The position numbers and the translations under genes were made by a program. Shown here piece by piece: positions 15,706 through 23,162 of a DNA stretch of 64,000 bases (the first letter of the stretch is position 1; each line of letters starts with the position of its first letter). The DNA comes from CAZHFW01 sp964531675 (lineage in GTDB: Bacteria > Planctomycetota > Phycisphaerae > Phycisphaerales > UBA1924): NCBI GenBank assembly GCA_964531675.1, contig CAZHFW010000023.1:3647-67646 (forward strand). Direction: 5' to 3'. The notes beneath the pieces are model-generated. The model searched no databases, was not told the DNA's origin, and saw nothing but the letters and a program-made list of their open reading frames with translations.

Positions 15706-17907
15706 ATGGATTTGCGCAAAGGCGTTGCGGGGCGTGGGTGGCGGCGGGCGGGTCTGGCGATGACCGCTGGGCTGGTGATGGCGGCGGGGACGCCGGTGCT
15801 GGCGTTCGGGCCTCCTCCGACGGAGAAGCGGCCGGTGACGGACACGGTGCACGGCGTGCAGATCGTGGATCCGTACCGCTGGCTCGAGGGTGACAACTCC
15901 GATCCGAAGCAGATGGGCAAGCTGACCGATGAGGTCGCCAAGTGGACCGATGCGCAGAACGCGTACACGCGCTCGGTGCTGGACGGGCTGCCTGGCCGGA
16001 AGGAGCTGGAGGACCGGCTTCGGCCTTTGATGGAGATCGGGTCGGTGTCTTCGCCTTCGATGGTGGGGAACCGGTACTTCTTCTCCAAGCGCGAGGGGAA
16101 GCAGAATCAGGCGATCGTGTACTGGCGCGAGGGGTACAAGGGTGCGAGCAAGGTGCTGCTGGATCCGGCGCAGCTCGATCCGTCGGGCCTGACGACGGTG
16201 GCGTGGTACCGGCCTTCGGAGGACGGCAAGCTCCTGGCGTACGGGACGTATCGCGCGGGCGACGAGAACACGACCGCGCACGTGATGAACGTGGAGACGG
16301 GCGAGAAGCTCAGCGACGTGATCCCGAACAAGGTGGGGGACATCGACTGGTTGCCCGACGGGAGCGGGTTCTTCTACCGCAACCTGTGGGATGCGAAGAA
16401 CCCGTACGCGGGTCAGTACATGTTCCACAAGCTCGGGACCAAGGCGGAGGAGGACAAGCAGCTCTTCCGTCAGTTCAAGCCCGAGGAGGACAAGAAGCTT
16501 GCGACCACGTGGGGTCCGAGCGGCGGGACGAGCCGTGACGCCAAGTGGATCGTGAAGACGTACTCGACGTCGACCAAGTCGAACGATCTGTGGATTGCGG
16601 CGCTGGAGCCCTGGTTCAAGACGGGGCAGCTGACCTGGCGCGAGATCATGGTCGGGAAGGACTCGAGCGCGGGCGGGCAGATCGTCGGCGACACGATGTT
16701 CATGCAGACCGACGAGGGCGCGCCGAACGGGCAGATCTACGCGATCAATCTGAATCATCCGGAGAAGGAGCACTGGAAGGTGCTCATCCCGGAGCGGAAG
16801 GACGCGGTGATCGCGGGGATGAACGTCGCCAAGGGCGTGCTGGCGGTCGAGTGGATGATCAACGCGACGAGCCGGATCGAGCTGTTTGATTACGAGGGCA
16901 AGAGCCTGGGGAATCTGCGTCTGCCTCAGGACGTGGGCTCGGCGGGTCTGGTGACGCGTGAGGATCGGACCGAGGCGTATCTGTCGTTCACGAGCTTCAA
17001 CTATCCGAGCACGATCTTCAAGGTGGACCTGGCCAAGCCCGATCAGGCGCCGGAGCTCTGGGAGCGGCCTGATGTCCCGGTGAATCCGGACATCGTCGAG
17101 GTGAAGCAGGAGTGGTTCAGCTCGAAGGACGGGACGCGGGTCCCGATGTTCGTGGTGCACAAGAAGGGGCTGAAGCTTGACGGGAAGAACCCGACGATCC
17201 TGAACGGGTACGGCGGGTTCAACATCTCGCAGACGCCTTTCTTCAGCGCGACGCTGTTCCCTTGGTTCGAGGACGGGGGCGTGTTCGCGGTCGTGAACCT
17301 GCGCGGCGGCGGCGAGTTCGGCGAGGCCTGGCACCGCGCGGGCATGCTCGAGTCCAAGCAGAACGTGTTCAACGACTTCATCGCGGCGGGTGAGTACCTT
17401 TGCGAGAAGGGGTACACCAACCCGGGCAAGCTCGCCTGCACGGGCGGGTCCAACGGCGGATTGCTCGTGGGCACGGTGGTCGTGCAGCGGCCCGATCTGT
17501 TCCGGGCGGCGGTGTGCGGCGTGCCTCTGCTCGACATGCTGCGGTATCAGAACTTCCTGATGGCGCGGTACTGGGTGCCCGAGTACGGGACCGCGGAGGA
17601 CAAGGCGCAGTTCGAGTTCCTGGCGAAGTACTCGCCTTACCACCACATCACGCCCGGGACGAAGTATCCGGCGGTGATGTTCACGGCGGGCGAGAACGAC
17701 ACGCGGGTGCATCCGCTGCACGCGCGGAAGATGGCGGCGGCGGTGCAGGCGGCGACGAGTGCGCCCGACGAACATCCGGTGCTCTTGTGGGTTGACCGCG
17801 AGGCGGGCCACGGTCAGGGCAAGCCCCTGAACCTGCGGATCCGCGATGCGGCCGACACGCGGATGTTCCTGATGTGGCAGCTCGGGATGCTCGAAGGGAA
17901 GAAGTGA
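15706..17907 (+). CDS. Prolyl oligopeptidase family serine peptidase (S9A), exported
   Basis: A 733-aa periplasmic or secreted peptidase that cuts short peptides after proline. A signal peptide (residues about 1-33) is followed by the family's N-terminal HGVQIVDPYRWLE motif, a seven-bladed propeller region and the alpha/beta-hydrolase domain. The triad is Ser582 in GGSNGG, Asp665 in ENDTRVHP and His702 in EAGHGQGK. NLRGGGEFGEAWH, which shapes the oxyanion hole in this family, is also present. A TACACT box at 15647-15652 and an ACAGGAG ribosome-binding site six bases before ATG support this start. Its stop overlaps the next start by one base. Confidence 0.93.
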   Translation: MDLRKGVAGRGWRRAGLAMTAGLVMAAGTPVLAFGPPPTEKRPVTDTVHGVQIVDPYRWLEGDNSDPKQMGKLTDEVAKWTDAQNAYTRSVLDGLPGRKELEDRLRPLMEIGSVSSPSMVGNRYFFSKREGKQNQAIVYWREGYKGASKVLLDPAQLDPSGLTTVAWYRPSEDGKLLAYGTYRAGDENTTAHVMNVETGEKLSDVIPNKVGDIDWLPDGSGFFYRNLWDAKNPYAGQYMFHKLGTKAEEDKQLFRQFKPEEDKKLATTWGPSGGTSRDAKWIVKTYSTSTKSNDLWIAALEPWFKTGQLTWREIMVGKDSSAGGQIVGDTMFMQTDEGAPNGQIYAINLNHPEKEHWKVLIPERKDAVIAGMNVAKGVLAVEWMINATSRIELFDYEGKSLGNLRLPQDVGSAGLVTREDRTEAYLSFTSFNYPSTIFKVDLAKPDQAPELWERPDVPVNPDIVEVKQEWFSSKDGTRVPMFVVHKKGLKLDGKNPTILNGYGGFNISQTPFFSATLFPWFEDGGVFAVVNLRGGGEFGEAWHRAGMLESKQNVFNDFIAAGEYLCEKGYTNPGKLACTGGSNGGLLVGTVVVQRPDLFRAAVCGVPLLDMLRYQNFLMARYWVPEYGTAEDKAQFEFLAKYSPYHHITPGTKYPAVMFTAGENDTRVHPLHARKMAAAVQAATSAPDEHPVLLWVDREAGHGQGKPLNLRIRDAADTRMFLMWQLGMLEGKK

Positions 17908-18443
17908 TGATCAAGGCCGGGATCAACCGGATTCGTGCGGCGGCGCTGACCAGCGCCGCTGCGCTTTTGATGGGCGTGGGGTTGGGAGCGGGTTTGGGCG
18001 GGTGCGTGGTGGAGGAGAAGCACAAGTCCAATCTGCCTGAGAAGCAGCCCGAGTGGGTGCGGCCGGCGCGGTTGCTGGTGGCGATGCAGCTTCCCGAGGA
18101 CACCGACGCGAACGGATACATGGACACGGTCCCGATGATCGTGTACCTGTTTGATGATCGCTATCCGCTGGCGATCTCGTCGGCGGGGACGTTCTCGTTC
18201 AAGCTCAAGACGACGGCGGGGCATGAGATCGGCGTGTGGACGATCGACGCCAAGCAAGCGGCGGCGTCGGTGCGGAAGATGAAGCCCGGGCCTGGGTATC
18301 AGTTCAGGCTTGACGTGCGTCAGTTCGGTCCCGACAAGCGCGACTCGGGGACGGTGGACCTGACGGCGGAGTTCAAGCCCGAGGTCGGCAATCCGGTGAC
18401 GGGTTCGGCGACGGCGTTCAGGCTTGGGCGCGCGGGGGTCTGA
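17907..18443 (+). CDS. Lipoprotein, unknown, coupled to the prolyl oligopeptidase gene
   Basis: A 178-aa protein whose N-terminus has basic residues, a hydrophobic stretch and a lipobox (GLGGC), so it is probably lipid-anchored. The mature part has a beta-sandwich pattern with a conserved-looking FSFKLKTTAGHEIGVWTID stretch. The start ATG at 17907 shares its A with the TGA stop of the peptidase gene, indicating translational coupling. No family recognised. Confidence 0.75.
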   Translation: MIKAGINRIRAAALTSAAALLMGVGLGAGLGGCVVEEKHKSNLPEKQPEWVRPARLLVAMQLPEDTDANGYMDTVPMIVYLFDDRYPLAISSAGTFSFKLKTTAGHEIGVWTIDAKQAAASVRKMKPGPGYQFRLDVRQFGPDKRDSGTVDLTAEFKPEVGNPVTGSATAFRLGRAGV

Positions 18444-18762
18444 GGCGCGAGATTGCGTATGCAGGGGTGGGGGGATGAGGCTTGAAGTGCCTTGGTTGTG
18501 CGTTGGTGCGGGGGTGGGGGCGGCGGACACTGCTGCCTGAAGGGCAGCAGTGCCACCCGACGGGAGCAGCAGTGCCACCCGGTGTGTCGGTATCCGGTTG
18601 GGTGTCTGCCTTGGTAACACGGTCTTAGCGCGAAGCGTGAGGGGGCTTAACCGGACGGGGGGTCGGGTCGGGTAGCCTTTGGCGGCTTGTGAGGGGCGGT
18701 TCGGGCCTGACGGAGGGCTTCGGGCGGTTGTTCTTCACCGAGCGTTCGCAAGGGAGTCGGTC
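18444..18762. other. Gene-free spacer before the pst operon
   Basis: This 319-base region must carry the pstS promoter. It contains the R3 hairpin (18528-18552) and a half copy. I looked for a Pho box (two CTGTCAT-like direct repeats) and see none. A GGGAG ribosome-binding site lies about seven bases before the pstS ATG. Confidence 0.5.
18528..18580. repeat. Hairpin repeat R3, copy 2 with an extra half copy
   Basis: CACTGCTGCC, loop TGAAG, GGCAGCAGTG (18528-18552) is followed by CCACCC. Then GCAGCAGTGCCACCC repeats as a lone right arm at 18566-18580. Confidence 0.8.
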
Positions 18763-19848
18763 ATGAAGTCGCTTGCAGCCTGGGTCGTGGGTTCGGTGGT
18801 GCTCGCGGGTTCGCTGATGGCGGGGACGGCCCGGGCCGGGGGCGAGGCGGCCAGCGATGTCAAGCTCTCGGGCGCGGGTTCGACGTTCATGGCGCCGATG
18901 AACGAGCGCTGGACGGTCGAGTATCAGAAGCTCCACGCGAACGTGAAGATCGATTATCAGGGGATCGGCTCGGGCGGCGGGATCAAGGCGATCACGGACA
19001 AGACCGTGGCGTTTGCGGGGAGCGATGCTCCGTTGAGCAAGAAGGAGATGGAAGCGCTGGGCGGGGCCAACGCGGTCCTGGAGTTCCCGGTGCTGGCGGG
19101 CGGCGTGGTGCCGGCGTATTCGGTGCCTGGCGTGAATCAGGTGCTGAAGTTCGACGGGGCGCTGCTGGCGGACATCTTCATGGGGAAGGTGTCGAACTGG
19201 AACGATCCGCGGATCGCCAAGCTCAATCCGGGCGCGGAGCTGCCGGATCTGGCGATCACGCCGGCGTGGCGCACGGACGGGTCTGGGACGACCTTTGTGT
19301 TCACGAACTACCTGGCGACGCAGAGCGAGGAGTTCAAGAGCACGATCGGGATGGGCAAGGCAGTGAAGTGGCCCACGGGTCAGGGCGGCAAGGGCAACCC
19401 GGGCGTGGCGGCGGTGATCCAGCAGACGCCCGGCGCGATCGGGTACGTGGAGCAGAACTTCGCGGAGAAGAACGGGATCGCCTACGGCGCGGTGAAGAAC
19501 GCGGCGGGCAAGTTCGTGCGGGCTTCGCTCGATTCGATCAGCGCGGCGGGCACGGCGGCGGCGGGCACGATGAAGGAGCGGCTGATCGCGGACATCTGGA
19601 ATCAGCCCGGGGAACAGAGCTATCCGATCTCGGCGTTTGCGTACATCATCGTGTATCGCGATCTGAACAACGTGAGCGATCAGGAGCACGCCGAGGCGCT
19701 GGCGGGATTCCTGAAGTGGATCACGACGGATGGGCAGAAGCTCTGCAAGGAGCTTGATTACGCGCCGCTGGCCGATGAGGTCCGGGCCAAGGTGAACCAG
19801 GCGGTGGGCGGGCTGACGTACAAGGGTTCGACGATCACCGGGAACTGA
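18763..19848 (+). CDS. pstS: Phosphate ABC transporter substrate-binding protein
   Basis: A 361-aa periplasmic phosphate-binding protein. A signal peptide (MKSLAAWVVGSVVLAGSLMAGTARA) precedes LSGAGSTFMAPMNERW, where the SGAGSTF strand contributes phosphate-binding residues. Later motifs are YQGIGSGGGIKAI, FAGSDAPLS, GKVSNWNDPRI, RTDGSGTTFVFTNYL and NPGVAAVIQQTPGAIGYVE, all typical of PstS. It is the first gene of pstSCAB. The chosen ATG has a GGGAG sequence upstream and leads straight into the signal peptide. Confidence 0.95.
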   Translation: MKSLAAWVVGSVVLAGSLMAGTARAGGEAASDVKLSGAGSTFMAPMNERWTVEYQKLHANVKIDYQGIGSGGGIKAITDKTVAFAGSDAPLSKKEMEALGGANAVLEFPVLAGGVVPAYSVPGVNQVLKFDGALLADIFMGKVSNWNDPRIAKLNPGAELPDLAITPAWRTDGSGTTFVFTNYLATQSEEFKSTIGMGKAVKWPTGQGGKGNPGVAAVIQQTPGAIGYVEQNFAEKNGIAYGAVKNAAGKFVRASLDSISAAGTAAAGTMKERLIADIWNQPGEQSYPISAFAYIIVYRDLNNVSDQEHAEALAGFLKWITTDGQKLCKELDYAPLADEVRAKVNQAVGGLTYKGSTITGN

Positions 19849-19883
19849 GGCGTGGGCGTGCCGCGGGGCGCGTGAGGGTGTGC

Positions 19884-21002
19884 ATGTCGCAGGCGGCGGT
19901 GAAGCTGGGCCGGGAACGGCCGCCGGGGACGGCGGGCGGGACCGCCTCGCGCCGGCGCCCATGGTTCAGCGCGGATCGGGTGCTGGGCGTGCTCACGCGC
20001 GGGGCGGCGCTGTCGATCATCGTGATGCTGGCGCTGCTGGTGGGCGTGCTCGTGTATTCGGCGTGGCCCAGCGTGAAGGCGTTCGGGCTTCACTTCGTCA
20101 CGGGGATGGAGTGGCGGCCCAACGCGCTGGAGCGGCCCAAGCTCGGACTTGACGGCAAGGTGCTCATCGAAGACGGCGAGACGGTCATGGAGACCATCGA
20201 GCCCGCGTTCGGGGCGCTGCCTGTGATCTACGGGACGGCGGTGAGTTCGGCGCTGGCGCTCTTCTTTGCGGTGCCTTTGAGTCTGGGGACGGCGCTGTTC
20301 ATCGTGCGGGTGGCGCCCAAGCTGAGGCTCTCGGGGACGGTGTCGTTCCTGGTGGAGTTCCTGGCGGCGATTCCGAGCATCGCGTACGGGATGTGGGGAT
20401 TGTTCATCCTGATCCCGTTCTTGCAGAGGCACGTGGAGCCATCGATCGCGCGGGTGCTTGGTGAGGTGCCCGGGCTTCGGTGGATGTTCTTCCAGAGCGT
20501 GGGGAGCGGGGCGGGCGCGGTGGAGCGGCAGATCCCGCTCACGGGGCGCGACATGTTCGCGGGCGGGCTCATCCTGGCGATCATGGTGCTGCCGATCATC
20601 ACGGCGGTGGCGCGGGATGTGCTTCGGGCGGTGCCTCGGACGCAGATCGAGGGATCGCTTGCGCTGGGGGCGACGTGGTGGCAGTCGTGCGTCGCGATGC
20701 TGCGGTACTCGCGGAGCGGGCTGTTCGGCGCGGTGATGCTCGGGCTTTCGCGGGCGGCGGGCGAGACCATGGCGGTGACCATGGTGATCGGGAACAACAA
20801 CCAGATCTCGCCCTCGATCTTTGCGCCGGCGCAGACGATGGCGAGCTTGCTTGCCAACGAGTTCGCGGAGGCGGGGGACGGGCTGCACCGGGCGGCGCTG
20901 CTCGAGGTGGCGCTGATTCTGCTGGTGATGTCGCTGGTGTTCAACATGGCGGCGCGGTGGCTGGTGGTGGGCAAGGGCTCGAGAACGGCGGCGGCCCACT
21001 GA
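19884..21002 (+). CDS. pstC: Phosphate ABC transporter permease PstC
   Basis: A 372-aa inner-membrane permease with six hydrophobic spans and the ABC permease EAA-like loop (ALGATWWQSC...LPYSRSGL-like, here MLRYSRSGLFGAVMLGLSRAAGETMAV). The IPSIAYGMWGLF motif is characteristic of PstC. It is longer than the usual 300 or so residues because of an N-terminal Pro/Arg-rich cytoplasmic extension and a roughly 40-residue periplasmic insertion (EWRPNALERPKLGLDGKV and onward). ATG 19884 is preferred; GTG 19872 is possible. It overlaps pstA by one base. Confidence 0.93.
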   Translation: MSQAAVKLGRERPPGTAGGTASRRRPWFSADRVLGVLTRGAALSIIVMLALLVGVLVYSAWPSVKAFGLHFVTGMEWRPNALERPKLGLDGKVLIEDGETVMETIEPAFGALPVIYGTAVSSALALFFAVPLSLGTALFIVRVAPKLRLSGTVSFLVEFLAAIPSIAYGMWGLFILIPFLQRHVEPSIARVLGEVPGLRWMFFQSVGSGAGAVERQIPLTGRDMFAGGLILAIMVLPIITAVARDVLRAVPRTQIEGSLALGATWWQSCVAMLRYSRSGLFGAVMLGLSRAAGETMAVTMVIGNNNQISPSIFAPAQTMASLLANEFAEAGDGLHRAALLEVALILLVMSLVFNMAARWLVVGKGSRTAAAH

Positions 21003-21868
21003 TGAAGTCCAAGGCGTTCCAGACCCGCAAGCGGATCGAGAGCAGGCTGATGTTCCTGCTGTGCTCGGCGTTTGCGCTGGCGATCGTCGCGACGCTGGTC
21101 CTGGTGACGTGGTTCCTGGTCTCCAAGGGCTTGTCGGCGATGACGCTGGAGTTTTTCACGCACGGGCCCGAGCTCAACGAGCGCGGTGTGCTGGCGGGGG
21201 GGATGCGCAACGGGATCGAGGGGACGCTGATTCTGCTCGGGCTTGCGAGCCTCATCGGCGTGCCGACCGGTCTGCTGGCGGGGGTGTATCTGTCGGAGTA
21301 TTCGTCGGAGGGGTGGCTCGCCAAGCCGGCGCGGTTTGTCGCGGATGTGCTGTCGGGCGTGCCGAGCATCGTGGTGGGGATTCTGGGTTACGAGCTGGTG
21401 GTGGTACCGATGGGGAACTTCAGCGGCTGGGCGGGTGTGGCGGCGCTGGGGTTCATCATGATTCCGATTGTGGCGCGGACGAGCGAGGAGATGCTGAAGC
21501 TTGTGCCGCAGAGCTATCGGGAGGGGTCGCTTGCGCTGGGCGCGACCAAGGCGCAGACGATCCTGCGGGTGGTGCTGCCGGCGGCGTCGGGGAGCGTGGT
21601 GACGGGCGTGATGCTGGCGATCGCGCGGGTGGCGGGGGAGACGGCGCCGCTTTTGTTCACGGCGCTGGGGACGCGGCTGATGACGCGGGATCCTTCCCAG
21701 CCATTCCCGTCGCTGACGCTGATGATCTTCAACTACGCCAAGAGTCCGTCCCCTGATCAGCAGAGGCTGGCGTGGGCGGGGATTCTGGTGCTCATCATGA
21801 TTCTGTTTGCGCTGAACATGGCGACGCGGGCGATCGCGGCGCGTTCGGTGCGGAGTGCGGTCAGGTAG
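21002..21868 (+). CDS. pstA: Phosphate ABC transporter permease PstA
   Basis: A 288-aa second permease subunit with six predicted spans. It carries the PstA hallmarks GGMRNGIEGTLILLGLASLIGVPTGLLAG, LSGVPSIVVGILGY and the EAA loop SLALGATKAQTILRVVLPAA followed by ARVAGETAPLLFTA. Its ATG shares a base with the pstC stop (TGATG), so the two permeases are translationally coupled. With PstC it forms the channel driven by PstB. Confidence 0.95.
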   Translation: MKSKAFQTRKRIESRLMFLLCSAFALAIVATLVLVTWFLVSKGLSAMTLEFFTHGPELNERGVLAGGMRNGIEGTLILLGLASLIGVPTGLLAGVYLSEYSSEGWLAKPARFVADVLSGVPSIVVGILGYELVVVPMGNFSGWAGVAALGFIMIPIVARTSEEMLKLVPQSYREGSLALGATKAQTILRVVLPAASGSVVTGVMLAIARVAGETAPLLFTALGTRLMTRDPSQPFPSLTLMIFNYAKSPSPDQQRLAWAGILVLIMILFALNMATRAIAARSVRSAVR

Positions 21869-21905
21869 GAGTCGCCCCGGGAGGGGCGGACAGGAGCTAT
21901 CCTCT

Positions 21906-22847
21906 GTGCTGACCGCGACGAACCACACCATGAACCCGACCCCGAGCATGCGCCCGGTCTCTGTGGAACCGCCCAGCGGCGGAGGAGCTTCGTCGTCCGT
22001 TGGTGAGGGCACGCGGAGTCGGTATCCGATCATTGAGGCGATCAAGCGGAATGAGCCGGTGCGTTCCACGGTGCACGAGTCGCTCCTGGAGTCGGCTTCG
22101 GTCCTGGAGATCGCGGACTTCAAGCTCTGGTACGGGCCCAAGCAGGCGCTGCACGGCGTGAGTCTGCCCATCCCGACCGACAAGGTGACGGCGCTGATCG
22201 GGCCGAGCGGGTGCGGCAAGTCGACGCTGCTGCGGTCGGTGAACCGGCTCAATGATCTGGTGGACGGGATCCGCGTCGAGGGCGAGATCAAGCTCTCGGG
22301 GCGGGACATCTATGGCCCGGGCGTGGACGTGATTGATCTGCGGCGTCGGGTGGGAATGGTGTTCCAGAAGCCCAATCCGTTCCCGATGTCGATCTTTGAG
22401 AATGTGGTGTACGCGTTGAGGCTTGCGGGAGAGCGCAGCCGTGCGACGCTGGAGGGCGCGTGCGAGCGGGCGCTGCGCGGAGCGGCGCTGTGGGAGGAAG
22501 TGAAGGATCGGCTGAAGGACTCGGCGCTGGGATTGTCGGGCGGTCAGCAGCAGAGGCTGTGCATCGCGCGGGCGATCGTGGCGGATCCGGAGATCCTGCT
22601 GCTGGATGAGCCATGCTCGGCGCTGGATCCGATCGCGACGCTGCGGATCGAGGAGCTGATCCACGAGATCAGCGAGCGGTACACGGTGATGATCGTGACG
22701 CACAACATGCAGCAGGCGGCGCGGGTGAGTGATTTCACGGCGTTCATGTACCTGGGGCGGCTGATCGAGGCGGGCGCGACGGCGGATCTGTTCCAGAGGC
22801 CGCGGCTGAAGGAAACCGAGGACTACGTGACGGGCCGGTTCGGCTGA
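21906..22847 (+). CDS. pstB: Phosphate ABC transporter ATP-binding protein PstB
   Basis: A 313-aa ATPase with Walker A GPSGCGKST (residues 99-107), the PstB-specific VNRLNDL just after it, signature LSGGQQQRLCIARA and Walker B ILLLDEPCSALDP. The GTG at 21906 is chosen because AGGAG lies nine bases upstream, while the ATG at 21930 has none. This gives an unusual Ser/Pro-rich N-terminal extension of about 65 residues ahead of the normal PstB start. No phoU follows, so the usual negative regulator must be encoded elsewhere. Confidence 0.93.
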   Translation: MLTATNHTMNPTPSMRPVSVEPPSGGGASSSVGEGTRSRYPIIEAIKRNEPVRSTVHESLLESASVLEIADFKLWYGPKQALHGVSLPIPTDKVTALIGPSGCGKSTLLRSVNRLNDLVDGIRVEGEIKLSGRDIYGPGVDVIDLRRRVGMVFQKPNPFPMSIFENVVYALRLAGERSRATLEGACERALRGAALWEEVKDRLKDSALGLSGGQQQRLCIARAIVADPEILLLDEPCSALDPIATLRIEELIHEISERYTVMIVTHNMQQAARVSDFTAFMYLGRLIEAGATADLFQRPRLKETEDYVTGRFG

Positions 22848-23162
22848 GGACGCGTCTGGGCGCGGCGATGGCCCGAGAAGTCGAACTAGACAAATCTGTC
22901 TAGTCGTCCGTGAGCGGGCGGCGGAAATCCTCGTCAAACTACCCGAACGCGTGACGAATATGACCCGATTCTGGGGCCCTGAGGGGGGTGAGCTCCGGGC
23001 GGGCGGTCGATGCTTGGGCCTAGAGTTTCCGCCTTTTGAACTCGCTCCGGGGAGGGGTGGGGATCAGGAAGGCGTTCGGGCCCGGCAAGGAGGCGCCCGA
23101 AGGCAAGAGGCACGACGCGCTCGGGTCCCGGGAGGCCCGGCGACAACACGGACAGGAACACG
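22848..23162. other. Gene-free spacer between pstB and sucA
   Basis: A 315-base spacer with a perfect 20-bp palindrome (22885-22904) at its pstB end and the probable sucA promoter and leader in the rest. GGACAGGAAC gives a ribosome-binding site before the sucA ATG. No gene seen. Confidence 0.6.
22885..22904. promoter_or_regulatory. Perfect 20-bp palindrome, candidate operator
   Basis: ACTAGACA-AATC-TGTCTAGT has perfect 8-bp arms with a 4-bp centre. It is not followed by a T-run, so a terminator is less likely than a repressor-binding site. Its size and symmetry resemble operators of TetR-type dimers (inference). The nearest downstream gene is sucA, about 260 bases away, and no regulator gene is adjacent. 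Confidence 0.5.

Noticed and set aside
18444..18762. Pho box upstream of pstS
   Set aside because: No pair of CTGTCAT-like direct repeats could be found.
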